A DNA stretch of 64,000 bases from the NCBI GenBank assembly GCA_032718475.1, contig JAUCBJ010000608.1, positions 23,925-87,924 on the forward strand, in the 5' to 3' direction. Position 1 is the stretch's first letter; each line of letters begins with the position of its first letter. The DNA comes from Nemertoderma westbladi (lineage: Eukaryota > Xenacoelomorpha > Nemertodermatida > Nemertodermatidae). Below, piece after piece: positions 10,501 to 20,484 of the stretch. Both the position numbers and the translations under genes were made by a program. The notes below the pieces were generated by a model. That model was not told where the DNA came from. It was given only the letters and a program-made list of their open reading frames with translations, and did not search any database.

Positions 10501-10736
10501 CCCGTACCAGTAACAGAGCCCCACTACTACTAACCTCGTTCTCTCTCTCTCCCCATACCAGTAACAGAGCCCCACTACTACTAACCTCGTTATCTCTCTC
10601 CCCGTACCAGTAACAGAGCCCCACTACTACTAACCTCGTTCTCTCTCTCCCCGTACCAGTAACAGAGCCCCACTACTACTAACCTCATTCTCTCTGTCCC
10701 CGTACCGGTAACAGTGCCCCACTACTACTAACCTCG
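7590..10736 (-). repeat. ~50-bp minisatellite, ~62 units, seeded on the TM7 exon splice donor
   Basis: Units of 49-51 bp vary in the length of a CT run and at a few bases. Read on - (the GPCR strand), every unit has CGAG|GTTAGTAGTAGTGGGG. Its first 4 bases plus GTTAGT are identical to the real exon/intron junction of the TM7 exon at 10733/10732. Read on +, each unit has TACTAAC, a pyrimidine tract and GTACCAG, i.e. a complete 3' splice site look-alike. Numerous short - frames (VSSSGALLP...) are products of the repeat. Confidence 0.95.
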
Positions 10737-10851
10737 GATCATTGCCAATATGTGACTTCGATAGTTGTCATTGAGAAATATGTAAGTTAGAGTGTCGACA
10801 GTAGAATTACTCATGGCTAGCCCCTCCACCACATAGTAGGTTTGTACGCTC
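10733..10851 (-). CDS. PROKR-like: GPCR exon: TM7 and helix 8 (prokineticin receptor-like)
   Basis: After the acceptor TGTTCTAG the frame enters in phase 2 (matching the TM6 exon) and gives 39 codons ending ILAMIR, exiting in phase 1. The key stretch is TYYVVEGLAMSNSTVDTLTY. VVExxAMSNS in TM7, with the usual NPxxY replaced (here DTLTY, no Pro), is what I know of prokineticin receptors, and it is the strongest family evidence in the gene. NDNYRSHILAMIR forms the start of helix 8. The donor CGAG|GTTAGT is the first unit of the minisatellite that follows. If that donor were skipped, translation would meet TAG TAG TAG after one more codon, giving a receptor without its tail. Confidence 0.85.
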
Positions 10852-11228
10852 CTAGAACAATACAGAACATAGCATTATCTATGACATTTCCAATGACATT
10901 TTCAGTTTTATTTATTAAGCAATGAAATTTATTATTTTGCAATTCTGTACGTGTGAGGGGATATTATTGTTCTAATCGACAATAATTGTTTTAAGGTGAA
11001 ATACATACTGTATATATAAGGCATACCTACAGTAGTTGAGCCATTACATATTACTTGACACGCTGTAATGCACGCATTGCATCTAGGATTCCCCTGGTAG
11101 TTGTACAAAATGCTTCATATGTTCTCTATCTACAGTATCATCAGAATAGTAGGCCTACACTGTTAATTACAATATAATTATTATTATGTATTTTTATTGA
11201 TCAACAAACATATTTTCAGTTTTCTCAC

Positions 11229-11394
11229 CGTTTGCGTTCAGTTAACGGAGAATCAGCGACATTTGCGTAGAATGCGTAGAAATAATAGGGACCCCAGAGA
11301 ATCGCGAAAGCTGAACACAAAATCAGGAATAAACGCACCATTCGCTGTTTGGATTTCAACGCCTGTTTCGCTTGGTTGGCTGTCAATCGTTGGT
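11229..11394 (-). CDS. PROKR-like: GPCR exon: third intracellular loop, TM6 and start of ECL3
   Basis: Acceptor TCATCAATTAG; donor CG|GTGAGA. It enters in phase 1 and exits in phase 2, agreeing with both neighbours. The loop RLTANQAKQALKSKQRM is basic, typical of the end of ICL3. TM6 is VRLFLILCSAFAILWGPYY, with the rhodopsin-family F..(C/L)WxP core as FAILWGP. ECL3 follows (YANVADSPLTERKR). Good agreement with a class A peptide receptor; no stops or shifts. Confidence 0.88.
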
Positions 11395-11655
11395 CTAATT
11401 GATGAAAATTTCAAAAAGTGTTTCATAAGTTACAGAACAATACATACTCATATTTGAATAGCAAACACACACGGTTCCACACCTGTCTGTACTTTTACAC
11501 GTAGCCAAAAAGTACCAGTATTTACCAGAAAATGGGGCAAATTCTGTTCAATTTAGATTTAAGAGAGGTAACATCCATCTGTTTATAATTAAAATTTATA
11601 TAAACGAGATAAGTGTAAAGCAAAAATTAAAATAAAATTAGTTCTTAGTTAATTC

Positions 11656-11756
11656 CATTTACCGGTACTACCACTTGCTTACCGGTACCACTTGCTTACA
11701 GGTACCATTTGATTTGCTTACCGGTACCACTTGCTTACCGGTAGGCCTACCATTGC
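11656..11756 (+). repeat. Short tandem repeat CTTGCTTACCGGTACCA, ~5 units
   Basis: Irregular ~18-bp units contain ACCGGTACC, itself a palindrome. They lie in the intron between the TM5 and TM6 exons. The ACCGGTA motif is also scattered elsewhere in the window (31.2 kb, 33.0-33.3 kb). Confidence 0.8.
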
Positions 11757-11996
11757 TTGATAAAGGAACCCGTAAGGGTTTTCAAATATTACAATAATTT
11801 CATTTGTATTTTTGCTTTAACGTTATCCCGTTTATATAAATTTAAATTATGTTCAATTTGTTTGGAGTTTATATAAACTGTACTTTCAATATTATAGGCC
11901 TATAATAGTCACATGCACCATAATACAAAATTTACATGATTTTTTATATTTCCTTTCCATATTATATTCCTTATAATGATAAAGTAAGTATTTTAC

Positions 11997-12165
11997 CTGG
12001 AAACTTTTTGTCTCTTATCCAAAGTGTGTAACCAATCACCGAGTAACATACAATCATTAAAACCAGTGGAATTATGTATTGTAGAACAAAGAGACTGGTT
12101 TCGTATATGAACAAGGATTTCGGCCTTGGCCAGACCTCTGCACACACTGTGAAGTTTCTATCATT
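11997..12165 (-). CDS. PROKR-like: GPCR exon: second extracellular loop and TM5
   Basis: Acceptor TTAACTTTTCAG; donor CCAG|GTAAAA. It enters in phase 0 and exits in phase 1. NDRNFTVCAEVWP forms ECL2: it has an N-glycosylation sequon (NFT) and the Cys expected to pair with the TM3 Cys, and CAEVWP resembles the same loop in prokineticin receptors. TM5 is SLFVLQYIIPLVLMIVCYSV with the conserved Pro, then IGYTLWIRDKKFP leading into ICL3. Confidence 0.88.
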
Positions 12166-12854
12166 CTGAAAAGTTAAATTTAGAAAAATTTAGATAAAAC
12201 AAGAATTAAATAGTTAGAGACTTTAATAATCTTAAATAGTTACTTTTTTTGTTCGAATATATGATTTTGTTCCCCAAAATTCGGGAGAAAAAGTAGTACT
12301 TTTTCCCTAGGGAAATAAGTAACACATACAGTAGGATTGCGTTTATATTACATTTTTCCCTGTGAAAAAAGTAAATTCAAATATTTTTGGTGGAATTTCT
12401 TAAATTTTATTTTATGTATTGAAAGAGCATCGAAGTAGAAAAGGTAATTTGAGCTAATTCCATACACACATTCAAATAAAACCTACTTTTTTCCCATATA
12501 ATAAATATTAAATTATTACTTCCAAAACATCGGATTCATAATTTGTACAAAGTATTAATGGCTTTGAGGATGTGGAATATGTTGCTAATAGACTATTTTG
12601 AATTTTTTAATATTCGTTTGGCATTTGTACTAAAACTAAAATTAACTGTAATTTTTTTTTAATTTTAATTTTACTAAAAACAAAAATGTACATTGAAATC
12701 ATTAATAATTGTCTTTTTTCAGAACATTGAAGAAATCACCCTTAACCCACCGCTTGTTATGGAACTGGCTGGGACTTTGTTGTAGCGGGTACCGGTAAGT
12801 ATGCCTAAGGATGTAACTACAATAAATTACTGGTACCCTTTGGAGACGACTTAC

Positions 12855-12984
12855 AGTGATTAGGTTTGTATGCGAAATGACAGGACAGGCAAGTGCAGCT
12901 GAAAATATCCATATCAGTGCCAAGATCAGACAGACTCCTGCCCGTGGTATTCTCTGTTTCATTGGCCACATTGTAATGTATAAC
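12855..12984 (-). CDS. PROKR-like: GPCR exon: second intracellular loop and TM4
   Basis: The acceptor TTTTCTTACAG adds one G that completes the Arg of the DRL motif begun 33 kb upstream in the TM3 exon. The donor ACT|GTAAGT exits in phase 0. It encodes LYITMWPMKQRIPRAG (ICL2, with the Pro two-to-three turns after DRL) and TM4 VCLILALIWIFSAALACPVI with the family-wide Trp and a Pro. The exact base-level phase match across a 33-kb intron is strong support that this is one gene. Confidence 0.88.
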
Positions 12985-13498
12985 CTGTAAGAAAATAATT
13001 AATTGGTATACTAAAATTATCATTGGTTTAACTACGACAGACGGAGTCCACCACCAACTCTTACAATTTGACATTTACAATACAGAAGTGTAAAATAAGA
13101 GCTATGGAGGTAAAACCTATTTGAGTGATTGATTTGTTTTAATTCCGGTACAAAGCTAATGGAAGTCTATGATCAAGACTGTCGTCCATGATCATGAACC
13201 AAAGATATGTTCACGGTTTGCGGCCTACATGCAGCACAATGAAGTTGAGCGTAGTGGAATTAATTTTATTGAGGGAAAAGGACGGTATGTTTGCCATGTA
13301 GACTTGAATGGGGAAGGTTGATATGATGAGTGATAATTCCTTACCCTGGCAGTAATAGACACATATAATAAGATTATATATGTACATTATAATAGGAATA
13401 CGGCAAGCTTGAATAGATCAATGTCAAGCCACTCTACTACATAACCAATAGAATTGTTCAAGAATTCAAATAGAAATCCATTGGTTCCACTATTAGGA

Positions 13499-13735
13499 AT
13501 TTAGAATCATTTTATTACTGTCTGTTAAGTGAGATGTATACTATCAATGTGAGATGCGTTTGATCCAGATAGATCAGTACAATAATCATATATCTAACCG
13601 GTAGGTATTTGGAATCATTTTATTAGTGTCTGTTAAGTGATGAGATGGTATACTATCAATGAGCGATGCGTTTGGTCGAGATATATCAGTATAATAATCA
13701 TATATCTAACCGGTAGGTGTACAGGATAAGCACGT
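13499..13735 (+). repeat. Tandem duplication, ~115 bp x 2, third copy at 15331-15432
   Basis: Both copies contain CTATCAATG...GCGTTTG, then AATAATCATATATCTAACCG. A third copy begins at 15331 (GCAATGCGTTTGGTCCAGAT), and its continuation resumes to the right of the gypsy element at 20705 (TATAAAGGGATTACACA), matching 13765-13780. The copy at 13.6 kb therefore shows the gypsy target site before insertion. A G-rich run (GGTGGGGGGTGGTGGGTGG) lies just right of it at about 13790-13813. Confidence 0.8.
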
Positions 13736-13858
13736 ACATATGGTGTATTTCACATACGGTATTATAAAGGGATTACACAAACACCTTCGGTGGGGGGTGG
13801 TGGGTGGTGGTTATGAGTTTGGTGCGTTTATGAACGTTTTATAAAACGTCAATAGTAG

Positions 13859-14545
13859 CTATTTGCGTAGCCTTAGGGGCAGTCGGATGGTTCTCCCCAA
13901 ATGGGTGTGGATAACGCTTGGGGGCGCCACGTGTGGGGTAGGTGTCGGTGACTGCACATGGGCTGGCGCCAGTGGGGTGCGACTGACAGCCTCACTCCAA
14001 GTAGCCGCAATGGCGTCGAGTTGGTGGAAGGTTTTACGCCACTTCTCATCGACGACGCGACGCAGTGAAGTGGACGGGGAGGGAATCGTGGATGTTGTGG
14101 CCATAAAGCAGTTTGGCGGGTGAGTGTCCACCGTAATGTGGGGTGTTATGGAATGCGAGTATCCCCTGCGCTATCCTGCCTGAATCGAGTTTGCACGCGG
14201 CACGACCATTGGTGCGTTGGAGGTGGGGGCTGGATGGTTCCAGGTGACGCCCCACTGCTGGAGAAATTGTTTTACCTCCTCTGAAACGAGTTGTGTTCCT
14301 CCGTCTGAGTGGAAGATGGTAGGCACAGATGTGGTGTGCAACAGCTGTCGTAGGCAGATCATGATGGGGGTCGACGTTGTGTTTGAGTTCAGGAGGAATA
14401 ACGTCAGCCATCTGGTGAACTCATCAGTGACAATGAGGTAGTGGATCTGTTCGACCTGGACGAGGTCGGCATGGACGTGTCAGAATGGGCGAGTCGCGTC
14501 GGTGTTGCGTTGCAGTGGTTCCACCATGTGGGATGGGAGGGTTGT
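13859..14545 (-). pseudogene. Degraded Ty3/gypsy-type integrase fragment
   Basis: Two overlapping - frames carry parts of one integrase. One has the second Asp region (TIFHSDGGTQLVSEEVKQF, QQWGVTWNHPAP). The other has the downstream helix (AQGILAFHNTPHYGGHSPAK, LLYGHNIHDSLP) and a Pro-rich C-terminal part. A frameshift separates them, and the region with the catalytic Glu is disturbed. No LTRs were found around it. It is an old, dead copy distinct from the gypsy element at 15.4-20.7 kb. Confidence 0.75.
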
Positions 14546-14747
14546 CTGTTAAGATTGGCACTGCTCTGCTTTTTAATAAATATTATAAAAGAAGTGCTAG
14601 CTATAAATTTTGATAAATATTATAAATATTGTTAAATATTATATTAGAACACGTATAAGCTACCAAATGTTGATAAATATTGTTGTTCTAGAACATTTTT
14701 AGTAAAAAAAATTATCATACAACCCTTATTTAAAAAAATTGTTAATA

Positions 14748-15322
14748 TCGATATTTTTACTCTCGATATTTTTCAACATTCTATATTTTTTTCAACACTC
14801 GATATTTTTACTCTCGATATTTTTCAACACTCGATATTTTTCAACACTCGATATTTTTCAACATTCGATATTTTTACTCTCGATATTTTTCAACACTCGA
14901 TATTTTTACTCTCGATATTTTTCAACACTCGATATTTTTACTCTCGATATTTTTACTCTCAATATTTTTACTCTCGATATTTTTCAACACTCGATATTTT
15001 TACTCTCGATATTTTTCAACACTCGATATTTTTACTCTCGATATTTTTCAACACTCGATATTTTTACTCTCGATATTTTTCAACACTCGATATTTTTACT
15101 CTCGATATTTTTCAACACTCGATATTTTTACTCTCTATATTTTTACTCTCGATATTTTTCAACACTCGGTATTTTTACTCTCGATATTTTTACCCTCGAT
15201 ATTTTTACTCTCGATATTTTTTGAACTCTCGATATTATCGTTATTTTTCAACACTCGATGTTTTTACTCGCGTTATTTTTACTCTCGATATTTTTCATGT
15301 CTCGATATTTTTCAATATAACC
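14748..15322 (-). repeat. Inverted copy of the 17/15-bp ATATCGAG satellite
   Basis: These are reverse complements of the units at 5746-6183: TTTTTCAACACTCGATA (17) and TTTTTACTCTCGATA (15), again in irregular order, with scattered variants near the right end. The long + frame of YFSTLDIFTLDIF-type repeats here is a by-product of the repeat. Confidence 0.95.
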
Positions 15323-15432
15323 AAATGTGCAATGCGTTTGGTCCAGATAGAGCAGTATAATAATCATAGATCTATATCTAACCAGTAGGTGTCCATTTTA
15401 AGCACGTACCACGGTTAATTACATATGCAGTA

Positions 15433-15652
15433 TGGTATAAAATGAGTTTAATAATGTGGTATTATATAATAATAATATAATGTATAAAATATAAACGCAA
15501 TGTCAATGAATCTAAGGTACACATTGCATAATATACATGGATGTAATAGCCCTCCACCATCTGCTTAATCCCACTATGCAAACAATGAATACATACATTG
15601 TGATGAGGTGCTTTACACTAATATTGATGCGGCATTATTGCATACTACACCA
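15433..15652 (-). repeat. 3' LTR of the gypsy element
   Basis: 220 bp, TG...CA ends. No difference from the partner LTR at 20485-20704 was found on reading through both. Confidence 0.93.
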
Positions 15653-15738
15653 TGCCCCCCTTAAGTCTTTTTAGTTCGATATGAGCCCATTCCCCTATGA
15701 GTCCTTTAGTATCAATATCGTTTGTGAGTCATATATAT

Positions 15739-18700
15739 TCATAACATTAGTCTATCGGGTTTTTTTTTATCACGCTTGCTGCGTCTTACATAAGTCCAAA
15801 CGCCATCACCGTCGATGTCATCATGATCATTGTCGCTGTATTGCTTCTGATCGTGATCTATACTATTACCACCTTGTTGGACTACTTCCTCCTTGTTCTC
15901 TGGTTCTCTGTGGTTTTCTGGTTCTCCATCACTAAGAAGGCGAAGGAAGCGGCGGTTTCTCCAGTACTCTCGTCCATTGTCAGCAGCAATTAGGTAACTG
16001 CGGTTCCTTGAACAATCCTTGATAATAGTACCTTTCAGGTCCCATTTCTTCGTCTGGTGGTGCTGAATTCTGACTCGGTCTCCTTGTGTGAAATTGGTTA
16101 TTTCACGAGTACCTCTGTCATACAATTCCTTTGAGATTATCTGATTATGTGCGGCTTTAACATCGGCAAATTGTATATCATGTTCATCTGCATTTTTGAA
16201 TGATGTTGCAGACGTTGTCAACTTACTTCTCAACTGCCTTCCTATGACCCGCTGAGCCGGGCTGAGACCATCGGCACGGGGTGTGTTTCTGTATTCCAGT
16301 AACGCGTTTGCGAATTCATCTGTCGAAATGTCGCCCTTTGGACATACCTTTACAACCAAATCTTTGATACATATTACTGCCGCTTCTGCGTATCCATTGG
16401 ATTCATGGTTGTATGGTGAAGATGGTTGATGGTTAATTCCCCATTCTTGACAAAAGTTTTTAAATTCAGTTCTAAATTGTGGCCCCCCATCCGTTGTGAG
16501 CCTATCAGGAATGCCCATATTTGTAAACCAAACTCTGAATTTCTTCTTAGTAGTATAGGTGTCAACCCCACCGTGCCCACATTCGAAAACATCAGGCCAT
16601 CCTGAGTATTTATCGGTGATAACTAGATATTCTTTAGCAGCATGGGCGAAGAAATCAGCCGCTATTGATTCACCAGGCCTTGTGGGTCGCACATCAGCCA
16701 TCATAGGTTCCTTCCGATTACTAGCTTTATGGACCTCGCACTCATTACACTCCGAAACTAATGTCCCTATGTCATTGCTGATCCCAGGCCAAAAGACGCA
16801 CATCCGTGCCCTTCTGAGGGCTCTGTCACGCCCTTGGTGTGCTGCATGCAATTCTTTTAAAACAACTTTACGCATGGCTACGGGTATAACAATGCGATTC
16901 TCTGCATACATGACCACATTGTCAACAATTGATAGCCCATAACGAAAATTCCAATATGGTCTTAACATTTCACTAACCATGTGTTTGGTGGGTGGAAATC
17001 CTGAAGCGATTAGCTTACGAAGTTCAAAATAAGCTGGGTCACGATTTGCCTCTTGTTTAACCTTTTCCCAGCCTACACCCTTGGTGTTTGTCGTGGGTGG
17101 ACAGACATTTACTGTATTAAGGCTGTGTGCTGCGCTTAACAATGAGGTGTGAGCGAACTCTTCTATTTCGGTCTCACCTTGTTCATCTTCTGTCGTTGGA
17201 TGTGAAACTGGGAACCTAGAAAATGTGTCTACTACTGTATGTGTAATTCCTTGTCTCCATATAGCAGAAGGTCTGTAGCAGGCAAGCTTTTCTTTTAAAC
17301 GAATGATTCGTGGTGTCTCGATTTGGTCTAATGTTTTTCCATTGATGATGGATATGAGAGGTTTATGGTCTACAATGAGCTCAAAATGAGCCCCCTGAAG
17401 AAATAATTTGCTCTTGTGAGTGGCCCATACTACGCCAAGGAGTTCTATTTCAGTAGCTGAGTATCTCGATTCAGTTGTCGTCAATGTTCTAGAACCGCAC
17501 TGCAGTAGCTTCCATATACCTGCTTTGTCTTGTTGCCATAGTGCAAATCCTAGACCTTTTGATTGGGCTGCATCGGTTTCTAACCGTAGTGGAGCATCAG
17601 GTATGAAGTTAGTGAGTACTCTAGGGGACATAAGGATCTCTATTATTGATTTAAAAGCCTTTCTTTGGTCTGCTTCCCATATAAACCGGGTCTTATGCGA
17701 GGTTAGAGCCATAAGAGGTTTTGCTGCTTGTGCCAAGTCTGGTGTGAAGGCCTGAAATTGTTGGATAAGGCCACAGAATGATCTCACATCAGTTGTTGAC
17801 TTCGGCTCTGGGAAGTTTCTGAGTGCACTTGTCAGGGAAGGGTTAACACTATAACCATTTTGGTTGACAACATAACCGCACCATTCTACTTCAGGTTTCC
17901 CAAACATGAATTTGCGCTTACTAAGCGTTATACCATTGTCATTAAAACGTTGTAAGATAGAACGCACCCTCCGTTCATGATCATCTATGTTGGTGTCATA
18001 TACGATGACATCTTCAACCACCTTCTTAAAATTATCAACGCCTTCCATGGCAGTGTCGCCTCTGCTATCGTGCTCATCACCGGCGCTAGACAATCCCATG
18101 GGGTTTCTGAGAAATTGTTCTCTGCCCCATGGTGTGATAAAAGTAGTCATATCTCGTGCACTATCAGTAAGCGGAACTTGCCAATACCCATGTCGTGAAT
18201 CCATTGTAGTAAAAATAGTCATACCATTAGGAATTTTGGCTACTTCATTTTTGGGTACTTTCGATGGGTGCACTGGCCTTTTTACATACTTATTCAAAGC
18301 TGTGAAATCTACTGTTATTCTTGGCTCTGATGAGTTCTTTTTAGGTGTTACCACCATTGGATGTATCCAATTGGTGACCTCTGTTATTGGTACCTTCCTC
18401 GTGATGCCGTTTCTCCTCATCTTTTCCAGCGTTTCTTTCACCTTATCCTCCCAATGGATGGGAACGTTATATGGTTTACATTTTTTTACTGGAATTGCCC
18501 CATCTTCTAATATAATATCCATAGGCGGCCCACTCATGGGTCTCAGTGGACCTTCATCCGCGAAAACGTCTGGGAAATCATGTATGAGTGCTTCCTTCAT
18601 AGCAGTTACCCTTTGTTTCATTGCATCATCTTTACTGTTATTATTGGAATCTGACTCCGTGGCTGTCTTCACATTATTGCCTGACGCCATAGGTATCAAT

Positions 18701-20382
18701 GACAACGAAGACACACTTGCTTTACAACTGCCATCACATCTGGCTTGTGGCCATCCTTGAGGTATGAGGCCTAGAATAACGCACCCTTCATAACTTAATA
18801 TTGGATTATTTGTATAATCCAGCACATGTGCCTTGCATTGGTATTCTTTCACACCAAGTCTCAGTGTAAGCTTAACCTTTCCATGAGACTCTAACGGCTT
18901 TGCATCTGGGCCGATAAGCGTATCGCTATCGGGAATCATCATAAGCCCCCCAGCATCATTATTTCCCAATTCGGCGAGATCTTGAAGGCTGATAGCATTG
19001 CGTTTTGCTCCTGTGTCTGCTAACCATTGTCTGCTACCACTGCGTCTGCTATTTTCGGTATTGGTTGTGTATAGTGTGATGAGCTTAGTCTCATTATTAT
19101 CGTAAACAGTAGATATTTCGATGCTTTTAACGTCAATACTGTTAACCGGTTGCCTACTGGCCGGTTTTTTATTGACACGACACATCTTTATAAGATGGCC
19201 CCTTTTGCCGCAGTTAAAACAATCAACATTTTTTGCGAAACATTTATCTTTACCATGTGGACGTCCGCAATTCTGACATGAAATGCCAGGAGAGTCCCTT
19301 ACAATCTGCTGCATTTGTGATTTGTATGCCGATCTTTTGACTGCACATAACAATTCCCCATTCACTTTTTCGGTATCTGAAATAGACATAGAAGCTACTG
19401 GATTATATAACACGCCTGGCTTCTCTAGCGCCATATCTACAGACTGACTAGTCTCGAGTGCTCTGGTTGTCGCGAGAACATCTGCCATTGTTAGACAGTT
19501 CATTGGTGTCTTGAGCACCTCTTGGCGAAGTTTAGACTCTCTTAGGCTTGCCATGAATTGTGTTAATAGGCGATCATGTCGATGTATGTCAGCTTTATCA
19601 CATATTTCTTTTACATCGCACGCCCTATCTAGAGCTTGAAGCGCCATGTAAAACTGTGTTATGTTTTCACCTGGCTGTTGCTTTCTCTGCACGAAAGCAA
19701 CTCTATCTAATAACTCATGTCGTTCACCACGTAGATAATTACGCATGCATTTCAGGATATAATTGGTGTCGTCACGTGGCCCTATCACAATTATACCTTC
19801 AGCCCATAGCTTTGTCCACTCAGGGTCCAAAGCCGACCTTAAGACTCCCCTCCGGGCGTCTATGTCTGCATCATTTAACCTGGTGCCTGCGGCGAAGTCA
19901 TGCCATCGCTGTTGCCAGTCCTCGAAATCGGTCAATGTGAGACCTGCTGGTGATCTTAGGACAGGGGTGTCCATCTGGCGGGGTCTTGGCTTACCCATTA
20001 CTTGTGCGGCACTCGTCATTGGTAGGCGAGCCTTTAGCTCTTCCCGCTTGTTACCGATGTACTTCTGGAAGTATATTGTTAGTTTTTGTAAGTTTGTTAC
20101 ATACCTTTCAGTGGCGTCATCCTCTTGTTCATCAAGACCGACGATTTCGTCATGACATGCGGCATACCTTTCAACAGCCTTCAAGAAAAGGTTAAGTGCA
20201 GTATCTAGCGCTTCCACTTCAACATTTCCTTGTCTGTCGTGGTCTAAGTCTTCAAAGGCAGTAATCTCAGACCGTAATACAGCTTCTGTTCGTGTACAGT
20301 TACTTTTGTACCCTCTTCTACTGGCCTTTAACCTTCTCAGCTCATCTTCTGTGCCGTCAGTTGACATGATTACTAATGCCAC
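15739..20382 (-). CDS. Gypsy gag-pol polyprotein, 1547 residues, RT motif VEDV
   Basis: A single uninterrupted frame makes the retrotransposon's structural and enzymatic polyprotein. Domains in order: gag with a coiled start (1-360); two zinc knuckles from ~369 (CQNCGRPHGKDKC and CFNCGKRGHLIKMC); aspartic protease at ~452 (WLADTGAKRNAIS); reverse transcriptase ~640-830 (MDSRHGYWQVPL, then KKVVEDVIVYD); RNase H from ~930 (ETDAAQSKGLGFALW, YSATEIELLGVVWA); integrase HHCC zinc site at ~1177 (HAAHQGRDR...C..C) and D, D, E core (~1239 ADFF, ~1297 TTDGGPQF, ~1332 SNGYAEA). The start is the first ATG after the leader. The odd point is the RT catalytic box: VVDD would be expected in this group and VVED is seen, so the first catalytic Asp is Glu. 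The element looks structurally intact and young, but this copy may be catalytically weak or dead. Confidence 0.95.
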   Translation of the reverse strand: MALVIMSTDGTEDELRRLKASRRGYKSNCTRTEAVLRSEITAFEDLDHDRQGNVEVEALDTALNLFLKAVERYAACHDEIVGLDEQEDDATERYVTNLQKLTIYFQKYIGNKREELKARLPMTSAAQVMGKPRPRQMDTPVLRSPAGLTLTDFEDWQQRWHDFAAGTRLNDADIDARRGVLRSALDPEWTKLWAEGIIVIGPRDDTNYILKCMRNYLRGERHELLDRVAFVQRKQQPGENITQFYMALQALDRACDVKEICDKADIHRHDRLLTQFMASLRESKLRQEVLKTPMNCLTMADVLATTRALETSQSVDMALEKPGVLYNPVASMSISDTEKVNGELLCAVKRSAYKSQMQQIVRDSPGISCQNCGRPHGKDKCFAKNVDCFNCGKRGHLIKMCRVNKKPASRQPVNSIDVKSIEISTVYDNNETKLITLYTTNTENSRRSGSRQWLADTGAKRNAISLQDLAELGNNDAGGLMMIPDSDTLIGPDAKPLESHGKVKLTLRLGVKEYQCKAHVLDYTNNPILSYEGCVILGLIPQGWPQARCDGSCKASVSSLSLIPMASGNNVKTATESDSNNNSKDDAMKQRVTAMKEALIHDFPDVFADEGPLRPMSGPPMDIILEDGAIPVKKCKPYNVPIHWEDKVKETLEKMRRNGITRKVPITEVTNWIHPMVVTPKKNSSEPRITVDFTALNKYVKRPVHPSKVPKNEVAKIPNGMTIFTTMDSRHGYWQVPLTDSARDMTTFITPWGREQFLRNPMGLSSAGDEHDSRGDTAMEGVDNFKKVVEDVIVYDTNIDDHERRVRSILQRFNDNGITLSKRKFMFGKPEVEWCGYVVNQNGYSVNPSLTSALRNFPEPKSTTDVRSFCGLIQQFQAFTPDLAQAAKPLMALTSHKTRFIWEADQRKAFKSIIEILMSPRVLTNFIPDAPLRLETDAAQSKGLGFALWQQDKAGIWKLLQCGSRTLTTTESRYSATEIELLGVVWATHKSKLFLQGAHFELIVDHKPLISIINGKTLDQIETPRIIRLKEKLACYRPSAIWRQGITHTVVDTFSRFPVSHPTTEDEQGETEIEEFAHTSLLSAAHSLNTVNVCPPTTNTKGVGWEKVKQEANRDPAYFELRKLIASGFPPTKHMVSEMLRPYWNFRYGLSIVDNVVMYAENRIVIPVAMRKVVLKELHAAHQGRDRALRRARMCVFWPGISNDIGTLVSECNECEVHKASNRKEPMMADVRPTRPGESIAADFFAHAAKEYLVITDKYSGWPDVFECGHGGVDTYTTKKKFRVWFTNMGIPDRLTTDGGPQFRTEFKNFCQEWGINHQPSSPYNHESNGYAEAAVICIKDLVVKVCPKGDISTDEFANALLEYRNTPRADGLSPAQRVIGRQLRSKLTTSATSFKNADEHDIQFADVKAAHNQIISKELYDRGTREITNFTQGDRVRIQHHQTKKWDLKGTIIKDCSRNRSYLIAADNGREYWRNRRFLRLLSDGEPENHREPENKEEVVQQGGNSIDHDQKQYSDNDHDDIDGDGVWTYVRRSKRDKKKPDRLML

Positions 20383-20484
20383 ATAAGTAACACAGATTTA
20401 TTTTAACATTTCAAACTTACATTAATAATGAAAATTATTGAAAAATTCAAACTTATATAAAATTGCTTAAACACAACTGCGCCA

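Noticed and set aside
8187-10624. Many minus-strand frames of VSSSGALLPVRGERE-type repeats
   Set aside because: They are translations of the ~50-bp minisatellite, shifting among frames, and are intronic to the GPCR gene.
11197-11457. 86-codon plus-strand frame
   Set aside because: It is the complement of the TM6 exon, whose minus-strand translation has clear GPCR motifs and matching splice phases.
14739-15224. 161-codon plus-strand frame of FSTLDIFTLDIF repeats
   Set aside because: It is the satellite of 15/17-bp units read in one frame; no sign of a gene.
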